From: Paenibacillus sp. FSL H8-0048
GTDB lineage: Bacteria; Bacillota; Bacilli; Paenibacillales; Paenibacillaceae
Reading direction: 5' to 3'
Length of the DNA: 64,000 nt
Assembly: GCF_038002825.1 (NCBI RefSeq)
Contig: NZ_JBBODF010000001.1
Coordinates: 496,001 to 560,000 of the forward strand
The notes beneath the pieces are model-generated. The model worked only from the letters and a program-made list of their open reading frames with translations, searched no databases and was not told the DNA's origin. Within the stretch, counting starts at the first letter, position 1, and every line of letters starts with the position of its first letter. Both the position numbers and the translations under genes were made by a program. Below, piece after piece: positions 42,879 through 51,106 of this stretch.

Positions 42879-44666
42879 ATGAAGCTCGGCTTTCATTCCA
42901 TTCATCATCGGTTGTTCTTGCTGTTTCTTTTTTGCATGTCCAGTATTCTGCTTATTGTCAGCCTGCTGTACTATAACCGGACTACAGACCAATTGCATGA
43001 GAAGATCGGTGATTTGTCGCAAAAAAACGTTGCCCAGAGCGCAGGCTTATTCACGCTTCTCTATAAAGGGTATGACGCTTTGTCCAAATCGCTCAGCAAT
43101 AACTTCGAGATGATCCGCTTGATTAATGAGAAGACGGACGGGCCGGCGGTGGCCTATATCAATGAGCAGACGGTGACGAACATCATCGGTTCGATTTTTT
43201 ATTCGCGGGACGATCTGGTGGGTATCCATGTGATCACGGACCGCGGGAAGATCTATAACTATGGCAACTATATGAATGTGGTCGATCCGGATTACAGGCA
43301 GGAGGACTGGTACCGGCAATTGCAGGCTTCCTCGGGGAAAATGGTCTGGCTCGGAGTGTATCCGCACTCCCTGATCGACCAGGTGGAGGATAGCCCGGTC
43401 TTCGCCTTCGGGCGGCAGCTCTATGACCTGAATGAGCATAAGCCGATCGGCATCGTGCTGTATGAGACGGACCCGCAGCCGGTGCTGGATGCGCTGGAGA
43501 ATCTGAAGCTGGGTACGCACAGCCAGGTCTACCTGATGTCCCCGGATGGACGGTTTGTCACCTCGGCCACCGATCCGCAGCCGGACGCTGCCCGTCTGCC
43601 TAAGCTCCCCGCTTCGGAGCAGGTGATGGTTCAGCAGGAGCGCGGGCAACTGGTTGTGGCGTCCAAGCTGTCTTTCTCGGGCTGGTGGGTGATGAGTATT
43701 ACTCCGGACAAGGATTTGAACGTGGAGCTGGTGGAGCTGAAGCGTTATCTCTTGATCGTGATCTCGGCATTGATCCTGGTCTCTACGCTGATTGCGTCGA
43801 TTGTATCGCAGACCATTTCTTCACCGCTGAAGAAGCTGATCCGCGAGATGCGGCAGGTGGAGGTGGGGAATTTCGGCGGCATGGTCAAGGTCTCTTCCTA
43901 TCAGGAGATTAACATTCTGGTAGCTTCCTTCAACCGGATGGTCCGGCGGATCGAGGAGCTGATAGAGCGGGTCAAGCTGTCCACGGTCAGCGAAAAGAAT
44001 GCGGAGCTGCATGCTCTGCAGTCCCAGGTGAACCCGCATTTTCTCTACAATACGCTGGATATGATCTACTGGATGCTGGATGAGGAGGGCAATGAACAGC
44101 TTGGGGAGCTGGTGCTCTCTCTGTCTTCGATGTTCCGTTACAGCAGCCAGTGGGAAGACGGGGCTGATGTAAGCCTAAGCGAGGAGCTGGAGCAGATCGG
44201 GCATTACCTGAAGATTATCTCGATCCGGCTGGAGGGCCGCCTCGTGATCGTGACCGATATCGATGAATGCTGGCTGAACATCAGGGTCCCGAAGATGACT
44301 GTGCAGCCGGTCATTGAGAATGCGGTCAAGCACGGATTGGAGCCGCTGGCGCGTCAGGGGATTCTCAAGGTCTACACCCGGCAGGAGGGCGATCATCTTG
44401 AGCTAATTGTAGAGGATAACGGGGATGGAATGAACGGGGAGCAGCTGGCAAGGCTACAGGAGTCGCTGAATGTGGATAGTCCAGATAGTGCGGGCGCCAG
44501 TGGCAGAGAAGGCGGCAAAAGCGGGATCGGACTCCAGAATCTGCACCGCCGCCTGCGGTTCATGTTCGGAGAGGGCTACGGTCTGCAGATTCAGAGCTTC
44601 CCCGGTGAGGGGACGCAGGTGGCTATCGTGCTGCCTATTCCAGTGGAGGGAGAGCTGCTGAAGTGA
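42879..44666 (+). CDS. YesM-type sensor histidine kinase, second system
   Basis: A 595-residue membrane kinase. Helix one is at about residues 8-30, a large extracellular sensor domain follows to about 285, then a helix (LLIVISALILVSTLIASIV) and HAMP (ISSPLKKLIREMRQVEVGNF). The phosphoacceptor H387 sits in QVNPHFLYNTLDMIYW. PVIENAVKHG and VEDNGDGM plus GIGLQNLHRRL are the ATP-binding boxes. ATG 42879 has AAAGGGGA; an in-frame GTG/ATG further up has none. The gene overlaps the regulator by four bases. Confidence 0.9.
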   Translation: MKLGFHSIHHRLFLLFLFCMSSILLIVSLLYYNRTTDQLHEKIGDLSQKNVAQSAGLFTLLYKGYDALSKSLSNNFEMIRLINEKTDGPAVAYINEQTVTNIIGSIFYSRDDLVGIHVITDRGKIYNYGNYMNVVDPDYRQEDWYRQLQASSGKMVWLGVYPHSLIDQVEDSPVFAFGRQLYDLNEHKPIGIVLYETDPQPVLDALENLKLGTHSQVYLMSPDGRFVTSATDPQPDAARLPKLPASEQVMVQQERGQLVVASKLSFSGWWVMSITPDKDLNVELVELKRYLLIVISALILVSTLIASIVSQTISSPLKKLIREMRQVEVGNFGGMVKVSSYQEINILVASFNRMVRRIEELIERVKLSTVSEKNAELHALQSQVNPHFLYNTLDMIYWMLDEEGNEQLGELVLSLSSMFRYSSQWEDGADVSLSEELEQIGHYLKIISIRLEGRLVIVTDIDECWLNIRVPKMTVQPVIENAVKHGLEPLARQGILKVYTRQEGDHLELIVEDNGDGMNGEQLARLQESLNVDSPDSAGASGREGGKSGIGLQNLHRRLRFMFGEGYGLQIQSFPGEGTQVAIVLPIPVEGELLK

Positions 44667-45865
44667 ATATTCTTATCGCCGATGATGAACGGGCCATTCG
44701 TGAAGGCATCAAGCGTACGATCAAGCAGATTAGTGCAGATCATCAGGTATTCGTGGCCGGGCGGGCGGAGGAAGCGGTGAAGATTCTGGAGGAGCAGCAT
44801 ATCCATATCGTGCTGACCGATATTCTGATGCCGGGCATGAACGGGCTGGAATTCATGAAAATCTCAAAGCGCCGGTATCCGTACGTGAAATGGATTGTCA
44901 TCTCTGCCCACAGCGAGTTCTCCTACGCCCAGGAAGCAGTCCGGCTGGGCGCGCGCGACTATCTGCTGAAGCCGATCGGCAAGCATAAGCTGACCGGACT
45001 GATCGACAGCCTGACGACCGAAATCCAGCAGGATAACCAAATCTCGCGGCAAGGCGAGCGGCTGAAGGCCAGTCTGCGGTTCCTGCGCGAGGGGGTGTTT
45101 CAGCGGCTGGCCTCGGGGCTTGATATCGGGAATCTGGACATTGACACGTTCATTGAAGATTATCATTCCTTCTATCTGGTCATGATTCAACTGGAGCCGG
45201 GGGATCAGAGCGCCCGTCTGGAGCATTTCATTGTGGAGAATGTTCTCTCTGAGCTGATCGAGCGGTATGGGCGGGGCTTCGTGGTCAGCTATGACCGCCA
45301 GCACCTGCTGGGCCTGATCTCACCGGGCGAGAGTGTGCGGATAGAGCAGTTCCAGGAGGAGGTGAAGACGCATCTGACGCATTATTTGAAAATCCCTTTT
45401 CAGATGATCCATTCCGGGCTGAGTTGTGACTTCCATACGGTGCCGCAGATCGTGAAGCGGATGCGTGAAGCTTCGGCCTTCCAGGGACCGCCGCTAGAAC
45501 CCATGAAGGGGAGTGGAGAGAAGGCGATTGAAGTGGCGCTGCACTACATCAAGGAGCATTTCTACGAGGAGCTGTCGCTGGAGAGAATCGCTTCGGTGGT
45601 GTTCCTGAATCCGGCGTATTTCAGCCAGCTGTTCAAGCAGAAGACGGGGCAGGGGTATAAGGAATACGTCACCTCGCTGCGGCTGGAGCAGGCGAAGCTG
45701 CTGCTATTGAACCCGGGGCTGAAGCTGGCCGAGATCGCGGAGCGGGTAGGCTACCAGGACATGCGCCACTTTACCCAAATGTTCCGCAAGAAATACCAGC
45801 TGACCCCCACCGAATACCGCCAAGCGGAGAGCATCAGCATTCTTAGGAGCAGGGGTACTCTGTGA
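44663..45865 (+). CDS. YesN-type response regulator, AraC output, second system
   Basis: A 400-residue regulator starting at GTG 44663. The receiver has D7-D8, phosphoacceptor D53 ([12 protein letters not shown]) and the conserved lysine in YLLKPI. The C-terminal AraC domain shows [33 protein letters not shown] and [28 protein letters not shown]. It is shorter than its counterpart at 29045 because the middle region is reduced. Its 3' end overlaps the converging DUF2441 gene by 23 bases. Confidence 0.9.
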   Translation: MNILIADDERAIREGIKRTIKQISADHQVFVAGRAEEAVKILEEQHIHIVLTDILMPGMNGLEFMKISKRRYPYVKWIVISAHSEFSYAQEAVRLGARDYLLKPIGKHKLTGLIDSLTTEIQQDNQISRQGERLKASLRFLREGVFQRLASGLDIGNLDIDTFIEDYHSFYLVMIQLEPGDQSARLEHFIVENVLSELIERYGRGFVVSYDRQHLLGLISPGESVRIEQFQEEVKTHLTHYLKIPFQMIHSGLSCDFHTVPQIVKRMREASAFQGPPLEPMKGSGEKAIEVALHYIKEHFYEELSLERIASVVFLNPAYFSQLFKQKTGQGYKEYVTSLRLEQAKLLLLNPGLKLAEIAERVGYQDMRHFTQMFRKKYQLTPTEYRQAESISILRSRGTL

Positions 45866-46439
45866 GAATGTCTGCTACTTCAATTCTTCCGTTAATCAAC
45901 AGCTCTGGAAGCGCATTATTGATATTACCTTTCCAGTATTCTCTGGCTTGTTCGATTTTACGGGAGAATGGAGCCGCGTCTTCCATGGGCAACAGACTGC
46001 CGTCCCCTTCAAAAATGGCTCCAGTGACTTTAAGTCTCACGATCTGCAACACTTTCCGGTGATACGAATCGAATATGTTTTTCCACATCAGGGCGTCTTC
46101 ATAGCTCTTCGCTGCGTATAAGCAAGACAAACGTGAAGGATACTCCGGATGTTCCTGTAGCCTAACCATTTCAACGATAACCTCCCGAACCGCTCTGATG
46201 GTCTGCTCCGCATACTTAACCGTAACATCTGCATCTTCTTTATCCAATTTCAAACCGTCCTCAGTATAATTGCCGTGCAGGATCTGCATAACGTCTTCAC
46301 CTTTGGAATTCATCTGTTCTTGCTCGAAAAAGAAACGATACAAGGTGTTTTTCTGCTGGTTGTCAAAATTAATGATTTGATTCAGGGCCATCTTCTTCCG
46401 GGTTACAAGGTGGTAAACGTACCTTTCGCTTACTTGCAT
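45843..46439 (-). CDS. DUF2441 domain-containing protein
   Basis: A 198-residue soluble protein. [20 protein letters not shown] at the start, [28 protein letters not shown] in the middle and AREYWKGN near the end match the DUF2441 pattern as I remember it; the family has no known function and some members look like ADP-ribosyltransferase-fold proteins. AT-richer than the operon it faces. The convergent overlap with the response regulator gene means the 3' ends share 23 bases. Confidence 0.75.
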   Translation of the reverse strand: MQVSERYVYHLVTRKKMALNQIINFDNQQKNTLYRFFFEQEQMNSKGEDVMQILHGNYTEDGLKLDKEDADVTVKYAEQTIRAVREVIVEMVRLQEHPEYPSRLSCLYAAKSYEDALMWKNIFDSYHRKVLQIVRLKVTGAIFEGDGSLLPMEDAAPFSRKIEQAREYWKGNINNALPELLINGRIEVADILTEYPCS

Positions 46440-46510
46440 AGTCGGCCTCCTAGTAGAGCATCAGATTAAAAAGGATGGATAAGCTTGTTAAACCCTGTCA
46501 ACCCAAAATC

Positions 46511-46697
46511 TAACGGACCGGAGAGATCTTATCCCCGCGAAAACGCCACTTTTTGCAGCTTAAGGGACTCAGGCGACCTTATAGTCTCTCTCTGAGACGT
46601 TTCGGAGCTGACGTGCCAAGGATAAGACCTGTGGAGTCCGTTACTCGCCCAATAGGCGACTTTCTTCCCAAATAAAAGCACCTCAGTCCGTTACGCT
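46511..46697. repeat. Dispersed repeats with TAACGGAC, inverted pair
   Basis: TAACGGACCGGAGAGATCTT continuing to ATCC (46511-46534) and the inverse copy GGATAAGACCTGTGGAGTCC ending GTTA (46620-46643) are about 75% complementary. A third, shorter unit ends CAGTCCGTTAC (46685-46695). It is related in core to the units at 31206-31386. The rest of the 46440-46723 gap shows nothing else. Confidence 0.55.
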
Positions 46698-46723
46698 AAG
46701 CCAAACGCCCTTGAAGAACACCA

Positions 46724-47497
46724 TCAATAATTAACCCAATGCTCCAGCGTGACAGCGCGGGTAAGTCCAATGGATTCGGCGAGGCGGATGGAGGGGAGAT
46801 TGTTCTCCAGCACCTGATACCTGGGAATGTAGCCCCGCTTGAGGGTGTGGAAGACTGCTGTGCGGACTACGCGCTGTGCCAATCCTCGCTGTCTGGCAGC
46901 TTCTATGGTGCGTACGCCGCCAATCTCCCAGATTCGCTCCTCATTGCGGTACACCATACATGTACTGAGTGGCTTATCTCCTTCAAACAACGTCACAGCG
47001 AACGCCCCGTCTTCAAAATAATGCGTGATCTCCTCTAGCGAATAATCATTCGCCATCCACAGCGGCAGCAGCCGTTCATCGATAGCTTCACTGACCGTGC
47101 AGGCTTCATCTGCGCTGAACCTCTGGCCTTCGGCTGAAGAATAAGAGTAGAGACTGCGGACCCGCCGCAGCGTGAAATACGGTTCCAGTGCCTCCCGGTA
47201 CGCATCCTCCTGAAGCTTGAAGACCAGGTTGGCGTCCTGCGGCAGCCGCTTGAGCAGGGCCGGGAAGACCTCAGGACTGCTGTAGTCCATCAGTACAACG
47301 GTGTCAGCCTCCGGGTAGGTCCGGTGATCATAGCCGAAGGTGGCCGCAGGCATAAGCAGCAGCACGCCCCACTCATCCAGCTGTTCAATCAGCACGCTGT
47401 CGATCTGAGCATGATACGCCGTCATCATTTTGAGCAGCGTCACATTCTTCAGCGGGTTCCGGCGTAATTTCTCCATTATGGCTGTATAGTGACTCAA
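46724..47497 (-). CDS. GNAT family N-acetyltransferase
   Basis: A 257-residue protein whose C-terminal half carries the acetyl-CoA fold (CMVYRNEERIWEIGGVRTIEAARQRGLAQRVVRTAVFHTLKRGYIPRYQVLENNLPSIRLAESIG, shown in pieces along residues 175-245, with the ARQRGLAQRV loop). The N-terminal half is an extra domain. Its start overlaps the stop of the glutamate racemase gene by four bases, so the two are co-translated. The substrate is unknown. Confidence 0.8.
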   Translation of the reverse strand: MSHYTAIMEKLRRNPLKNVTLLKMMTAYHAQIDSVLIEQLDEWGVLLLMPAATFGYDHRTYPEADTVVLMDYSSPEVFPALLKRLPQDANLVFKLQEDAYREALEPYFTLRRVRSLYSYSSAEGQRFSADEACTVSEAIDERLLPLWMANDYSLEEITHYFEDGAFAVTLFEGDKPLSTCMVYRNEERIWEIGGVRTIEAARQRGLAQRVVRTAVFHTLKRGYIPRYQVLENNLPSIRLAESIGLTRAVTLEHWVNY

Positions 47498-48309
47498 GCG
47501 GGATCACTCCTTTTGCTCAGATTCATTGATTGTTCAATATCATTCAGACGCTTGAACAGACTATCGTATTGGGATAACAGTGCGGGATCATCTACCTGGA
47601 CACCGGATCTGTAAAAAAGGATATCGCCCGTTCCCTCATTGATCCGGCCCCCCGCTTGAAGAATCTGCTTCAAATGTCTGGCGGTTCCGAGACTGCCTGA
47701 GATGAAGTCAACCGTATCAGGGAATATCTTCCGCAGGCTTTCCTCGAAGTAGGGGAAATGGGTGCATCCAAGAACCACTGTGCTGTACCGCTCAAGGTCC
47801 AAGTCTGCCAGCTCACTAGTCAGGTAGGGAATGATTCTCTCTTCGTCAAAATCAAAGCGCTCCGCAAATTCAACCAGCCCGGGCAGCGGCAGACTGTCTA
47901 CAATCTCCCCGTGATCGATACGGTGCACCAAATCATGATACTTCTTCTCCTGCAGCGTTAAGCGGGTGGCGAGTACCAGCACCTTCTTCTGCTTGCCCTC
48001 CGATTGTTCAACCGCAGGCTTCACTGCCGGCTCAATCCCAAGGACCGGAAAGTCATACCGCTGCCTAAGTTCTTCAATCACAATGCTGGTGGCTGTGTTA
48101 CACGCGACAACCAACGCTTTTATATGCTGACTGGCCATGAAATCCACCGCTTGCAGGATGTATTCCCTGACTTCGTCTTTCGTCTTCTCTCCATAGGGCA
48201 CATGGTCGGTATCTGCATAGAAGAGGTAGTCCTCTTGCGGCAAGAGCTTAAGCGCCTGATGAAGCACGGTTAACCCGCCAATGCCGGAGTCAAAAAATCC
48301 AATTCGCAT
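47494..48309 (-). CDS. murI: Glutamate racemase
   Basis: A 271-residue enzyme that makes D-glutamate for peptidoglycan. The two catalytic cysteines are visible in VACNTATS and LGCTHFPYF, with the substrate loop FDSGIGGLTVL at the N-terminus and DTDHVPYGEKT nearby. The length and motifs agree with MurI/RacE. It is the first gene of a two-gene unit with the GNAT gene on the minus strand. Key residues are intact. Confidence 0.93.
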   Translation of the reverse strand: MRIGFFDSGIGGLTVLHQALKLLPQEDYLFYADTDHVPYGEKTKDEVREYILQAVDFMASQHIKALVVACNTATSIVIEELRQRYDFPVLGIEPAVKPAVEQSEGKQKKVLVLATRLTLQEKKYHDLVHRIDHGEIVDSLPLPGLVEFAERFDFDEERIIPYLTSELADLDLERYSTVVLGCTHFPYFEESLRKIFPDTVDFISGSLGTARHLKQILQAGGRINEGTGDILFYRSGVQVDDPALLSQYDSLFKRLNDIEQSMNLSKRSDPA

Positions 48310-48343
48310 ACGTCCACTCTTTTCTTGATGATTCTATTCCATA

Positions 48344-48427
48344 GATTATACTTGTAGGGTATCCATTACGGGATGGGCGTGACTCCAGAGATATTCTATT
48401 TCTATCATTAAGTTTATAGTATAACTG
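48344..48427. repeat. Short relic related to the MITE-like elements
   Basis: Shares GCGTGACTCCAGAGA with copies A and B and is bordered by ATTATACTT (left) and AGTATAAC (right) as a short inverted repeat. It is too decayed to be sure. Confidence 0.3.
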
Positions 48428-48442
48428 CTCTGCACAGCAAAA

Positions 48443-48481
48443 GACCAGGCTGTTCCCTCATGCAATGGGAGAAGCCTGGTC
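48443..48481 (-). terminator. Terminator of the 56-codon gene
   Basis: GACCAGGCT/AGCCTGGTC, a 9-bp stem with an inner CCC/GGG; TTTT follows on the minus strand. Confidence 0.8.
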
Positions 48482-48503
48482 AGCGAGCATAGCAATGCGT
48501 TAA

Positions 48504-48674
48504 TCAGCTCTCGTTCTTAGTAACGCCGTTCAGACTCGGCACGACATCTGCCGCTTTATCAGGAGTCACCATCTGGGGGATTTCGCTGATGCTGGCGTGA
48601 TTCTGCTGATTGTTTTTTGAATCGGCGCGGTTATCTGCACGGTCATGCTTCGGGTCTGCACTATTCTTGGGCAT
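48504..48674 (-). CDS. Small hydrophilic protein, 56 aa
   Basis: ATG 48674-48672 is preceded by GGAGGTGAACAGT and opens 56 codons ending TGA (48506-48504). The product starts MPKNSADPKHDRADNRADSK and is rich in Asn, Asp and Lys, with no hydrophobic segment, so probably soluble and disordered. A terminator lies 20 bases downstream. The excellent ribosome site and terminator make it a real gene; no family is recognised. Short basic-acidic proteins of this kind are common in spore formers. Confidence 0.72.
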   Translation of the reverse strand: MPKNSADPKHDRADNRADSKNNQQNHASISEIPQMVTPDKAADVVPSLNGVTKNES

Positions 48675-48767
48675 ACTGTTCACCTCCGTCCCTGCGGGTT
48701 AGTATGAGATAGCGGTTTGTATTTTATTCCAGTGTGCGGTATAGCTTATAGTCGAAGGAGGAGAAGG

Positions 48768-49298
48768 ATGATGGCGGAGAAGACCAAGGTTGTTGAAGTG
48801 GTTCCTTATGATCCGGCCTGGAAGGCGGAGTACAGCAGAATTGAGGCGCGGATGCTGGAGATCGCCGGCGATCTGATTATCCGGTCAGAGCATGTGGGCA
48901 GCACCTCGATTGAAGGGCTGTGGGCCAAGCCTGTGATTGATATCGATCTGGTGATGGAGAGCTATGATGTGCTGCCGGAGATCGTCCGCAGACTGCAGGC
49001 GTCCGGTTATGAGCATCAGGGCAATCTGGGCATTGAGGGCAGGGAGGCCTTCAAGAGCAACCAGGATGACGGATTCATGAAATACCATCTGTATGTATGT
49101 CCCAAGGACGGCAAGGGTTACGTGGAGCATATTCTGTTCCGAGATTATCTGCGCAGCCATCCCGCTGCCCGGGAGGAATATCAGACGGTCAAGCAGCGGC
49201 TGGCTGAAGCGTACCGTTATGACATTGATGCTTACTGTGACGGGAAGACGGCGTTTGTGCAGTCTATTTTGAAGAAGGCTTCACAGCAACAAGAATGA
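48768..49298 (+). CDS. GrpB family protein (nucleotidyltransferase fold)
   Basis: A 176-residue protein of the GrpB/DUF1694-like UPF0157 family. VVPYDPAWKAEYSRIEARM, then SEHVGSTSIEGLWAKPVIDIDLVM is the family signature and places the acidic pair IDID in a nucleotidyltransferase-like active site. HLYVCPKDGKGYVEHILFRDYLRSHP follows. The substrate is unknown. The start is ATG 48768 or the adjacent ATG 48771, both behind AAGGAGGAG. Confidence 0.85.
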   Translation: MMAEKTKVVEVVPYDPAWKAEYSRIEARMLEIAGDLIIRSEHVGSTSIEGLWAKPVIDIDLVMESYDVLPEIVRRLQASGYEHQGNLGIEGREAFKSNQDDGFMKYHLYVCPKDGKGYVEHILFRDYLRSHPAAREEYQTVKQRLAEAYRYDIDAYCDGKTAFVQSILKKASQQQE

Positions 49299-49306
49299 GT
49301 GAGTGC

Positions 49307-50464
49307 TTAGCCGGGACGGGTCCAGAACCCCTCTGCGGACGGCTTGTCCGGCAGCACTGCCTCATATACACGTACTCCTGCCGGGTCATGGAATCCGAAT
49401 GTTCTCCAGCCGTTCAGCTGCGGGGAACCGAAGCAGATATGCAGCTCGCGGGCTGTATTGTCACAGACCATGGACCATAAGGTGCCTAAGCCTTCGCTGT
49501 AATGGTGACAGCAGATTCCTTCGGGATATTCGCGTCCTGCGGCGGCTTTCATGGCTTCTACAGGATGTATAGCGGTGCTATCGTCCATAAGTGTTGTCCG
49601 CAGTGCGTCATATCTGGTCCAGGAGTTCTCCATGACTTGCTGATTATGTAGCTGCATAGTGTGCAGGATGTAATGGTTCGCCGAAAGTACAAGCTGGCTT
49701 GCGCTTAAGCTGTCGGCAGCCGGGTGATACTGGATCGCTTTCTCGGCACCAGCCGTCTCTACGAGGGCGATGTTCCCTTGGGCGTCAGAGATCAGGAAGT
49801 TTCTGTAATCTGCCATCGGTATGCTGCGAATGAGCTGGACCGCTTCTTCCGCAGAAGTACATTGATCCAGCAAGGCCCGGACTACGCCTGGAAAAACAAA
49901 GCCCTCCCCGGTCATCTCCGCCCGGACTCTCCCCGAGGTGGTGGTTACGGTAAGTCCTGCCTCATTCATCCCGTCATAACGCCCGAACAGCTGCAGCGCA
50001 AAGCCGGTATGCGCCAGTTTCCCCTTCACGCGGGCCAGGCTGAGCAACAGCTGATTATACGGCTCATCCTCCCAGCCAAAATCGTAATTACGCATATGAC
50101 AGATCTGTCCGCTCTGAGCCGCACTTGCTCCGGTTCGGTAGGCTGCCTGTGTGCAGTGGCCCGCTGCCTGAAAGTAGGAATAATAGAATACGACCTGGGC
50201 GGCCGTTACTCCGGTCTCATCGGCGAAGCCCTGAATTTCTTCATTCAAGCCGGGGCAGTAACGCTCGAAGCTCTCCATGGCATTGTCCGCAGCATAAGAT
50301 GTCAGCTGGGGGGCTCCCATGAAGGGGGAGGACAAGAAGGATAGCATGGCGGAGCTATTCTTATGATGGGCGCCCAAGGCGCGTCCGACCTCATAATGAG
50401 TGCCTTCGGTAACGAGATGTGTAAATTGTGCGGTCTTGCGCTGTAACAGGGGATTAGCATCCAT
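49307..50464 (-). CDS. C45-type Ntn hydrolase (acyl-CoA:6-APA acyltransferase-like)
   Basis: A 385-residue protein of the self-cleaving C45/choloylglycine-like group. The region FQAAGHCTQAAYRTG supplies a probable nucleophile cysteine, followed by GQICHMRNYDFGWED (the usual RNYDF strand), RYDGMNEAGLTVTTT and SANHYI. Such enzymes hydrolyse or transfer linear amide side chains; the substrate here is unknown. Which cysteine is exposed after maturation cannot be read safely. It is convergent with the GrpB gene, about eight bases between stops. Confidence 0.8.
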   Translation of the reverse strand: MDANPLLQRKTAQFTHLVTEGTHYEVGRALGAHHKNSSAMLSFLSSPFMGAPQLTSYAADNAMESFERYCPGLNEEIQGFADETGVTAAQVVFYYSYFQAAGHCTQAAYRTGASAAQSGQICHMRNYDFGWEDEPYNQLLLSLARVKGKLAHTGFALQLFGRYDGMNEAGLTVTTTSGRVRAEMTGEGFVFPGVVRALLDQCTSAEEAVQLIRSIPMADYRNFLISDAQGNIALVETAGAEKAIQYHPAADSLSASQLVLSANHYILHTMQLHNQQVMENSWTRYDALRTTLMDDSTAIHPVEAMKAAAGREYPEGICCHHYSEGLGTLWSMVCDNTARELHICFGSPQLNGWRTFGFHDPAGVRVYEAVLPDKPSAEGFWTRPG

Positions 50465-50666
50465 GTGAATGTTCCTTCTTGTTCGTTATTCTCTGCGCAG
50501 AGTAGGTTCATTATATCGGGCGTATAGATCAGGCGGCAAAGCCCGCTGCGCCTCAAATCCCCTGATGCGCAGCCAAGTGGAGAAGCGCTGTTATGAATTA
50601 GTCACATTTTCACTGGAATAGAAGGAAATACTTGTATTATTGAGGTTTTTAAGGTAAATTATTGGT

Positions 50667-50758
50667 AAGACTTTCGGATTAAAGTTCTTCCGGAAGTGTA
50701 ACCTAATACATGGTATATGCAAGCCAAAGAGGAGCATTTCCCCCAAATGCTCCTTTTT
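50667..50758 (+). ncRNA. Candidate small RNA of about 90 nt (weak)
   Basis: TTGTAT (50633-50638), 17 bases and TAAATT (50656-50661) would start transcription near 50668. A first hairpin ACTTTCGG/CCGGAAGT (50671-50698) and a perfect terminator (50730-50758) follow. The terminator may instead belong to the minus-strand 40-codon gene. Confidence 0.35.
50730..50758. terminator. Strong hairpin terminator, possibly bidirectional
   Basis: AGGAGCATTT/AAATGCTCCT, a 10-bp perfect stem with a CCCCC loop; T5 follows on the plus strand and TCTTT on the minus. Confidence 0.8.
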
Positions 50759-50772
50759 GCGTGGGCAGGCTA

Positions 50773-50895
50773 TTAAGGTGCGAATGAAACGGTCTGAAGC
50801 ACATAGCGGATGATAAAGAAGGCAATGATCATTATGGAGAAGGCGCTTAGCAGAATAGAAACCATATCTCTGCCTGAACGTTTGGTTCGCCGCAT
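50773..50895 (-). CDS. Small single-pass membrane protein, 40 aa
   Basis: ATG 50895-50893 is preceded by GAGGTGACCATA and opens 40 codons to TAA (50775-50773). MRRTKRSGRDMVS is followed by one hydrophobic helix (ILLSAFSIMIIAFFIIRYVL). The basic N-terminus predicts N-in orientation. The good ribosome site and nearby terminator support the gene. Its family is not recognised. Confidence 0.62.
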   Translation of the reverse strand: MRRTKRSGRDMVSILLSAFSIMIIAFFIIRYVLQTVSFAP

Positions 50896-51106
50896 TATGG
50901 TCACCTCGGAGTATAGGAATGGATTAGCCGTCACAGGTTATGCGCTATCCATCCATATTATACATAATTATTCCAAGACTGTAATACAAGCCAAGACTGG
51001 CTGTGCAGACCAAACTTATGTTTGTTATTGCTGCCCAAAGTAAGATAGAATGTATCTACGCCTTAACAGCTTAGAAATCATTTACTTCAATGGAGGCTTT
51101 ACACCT

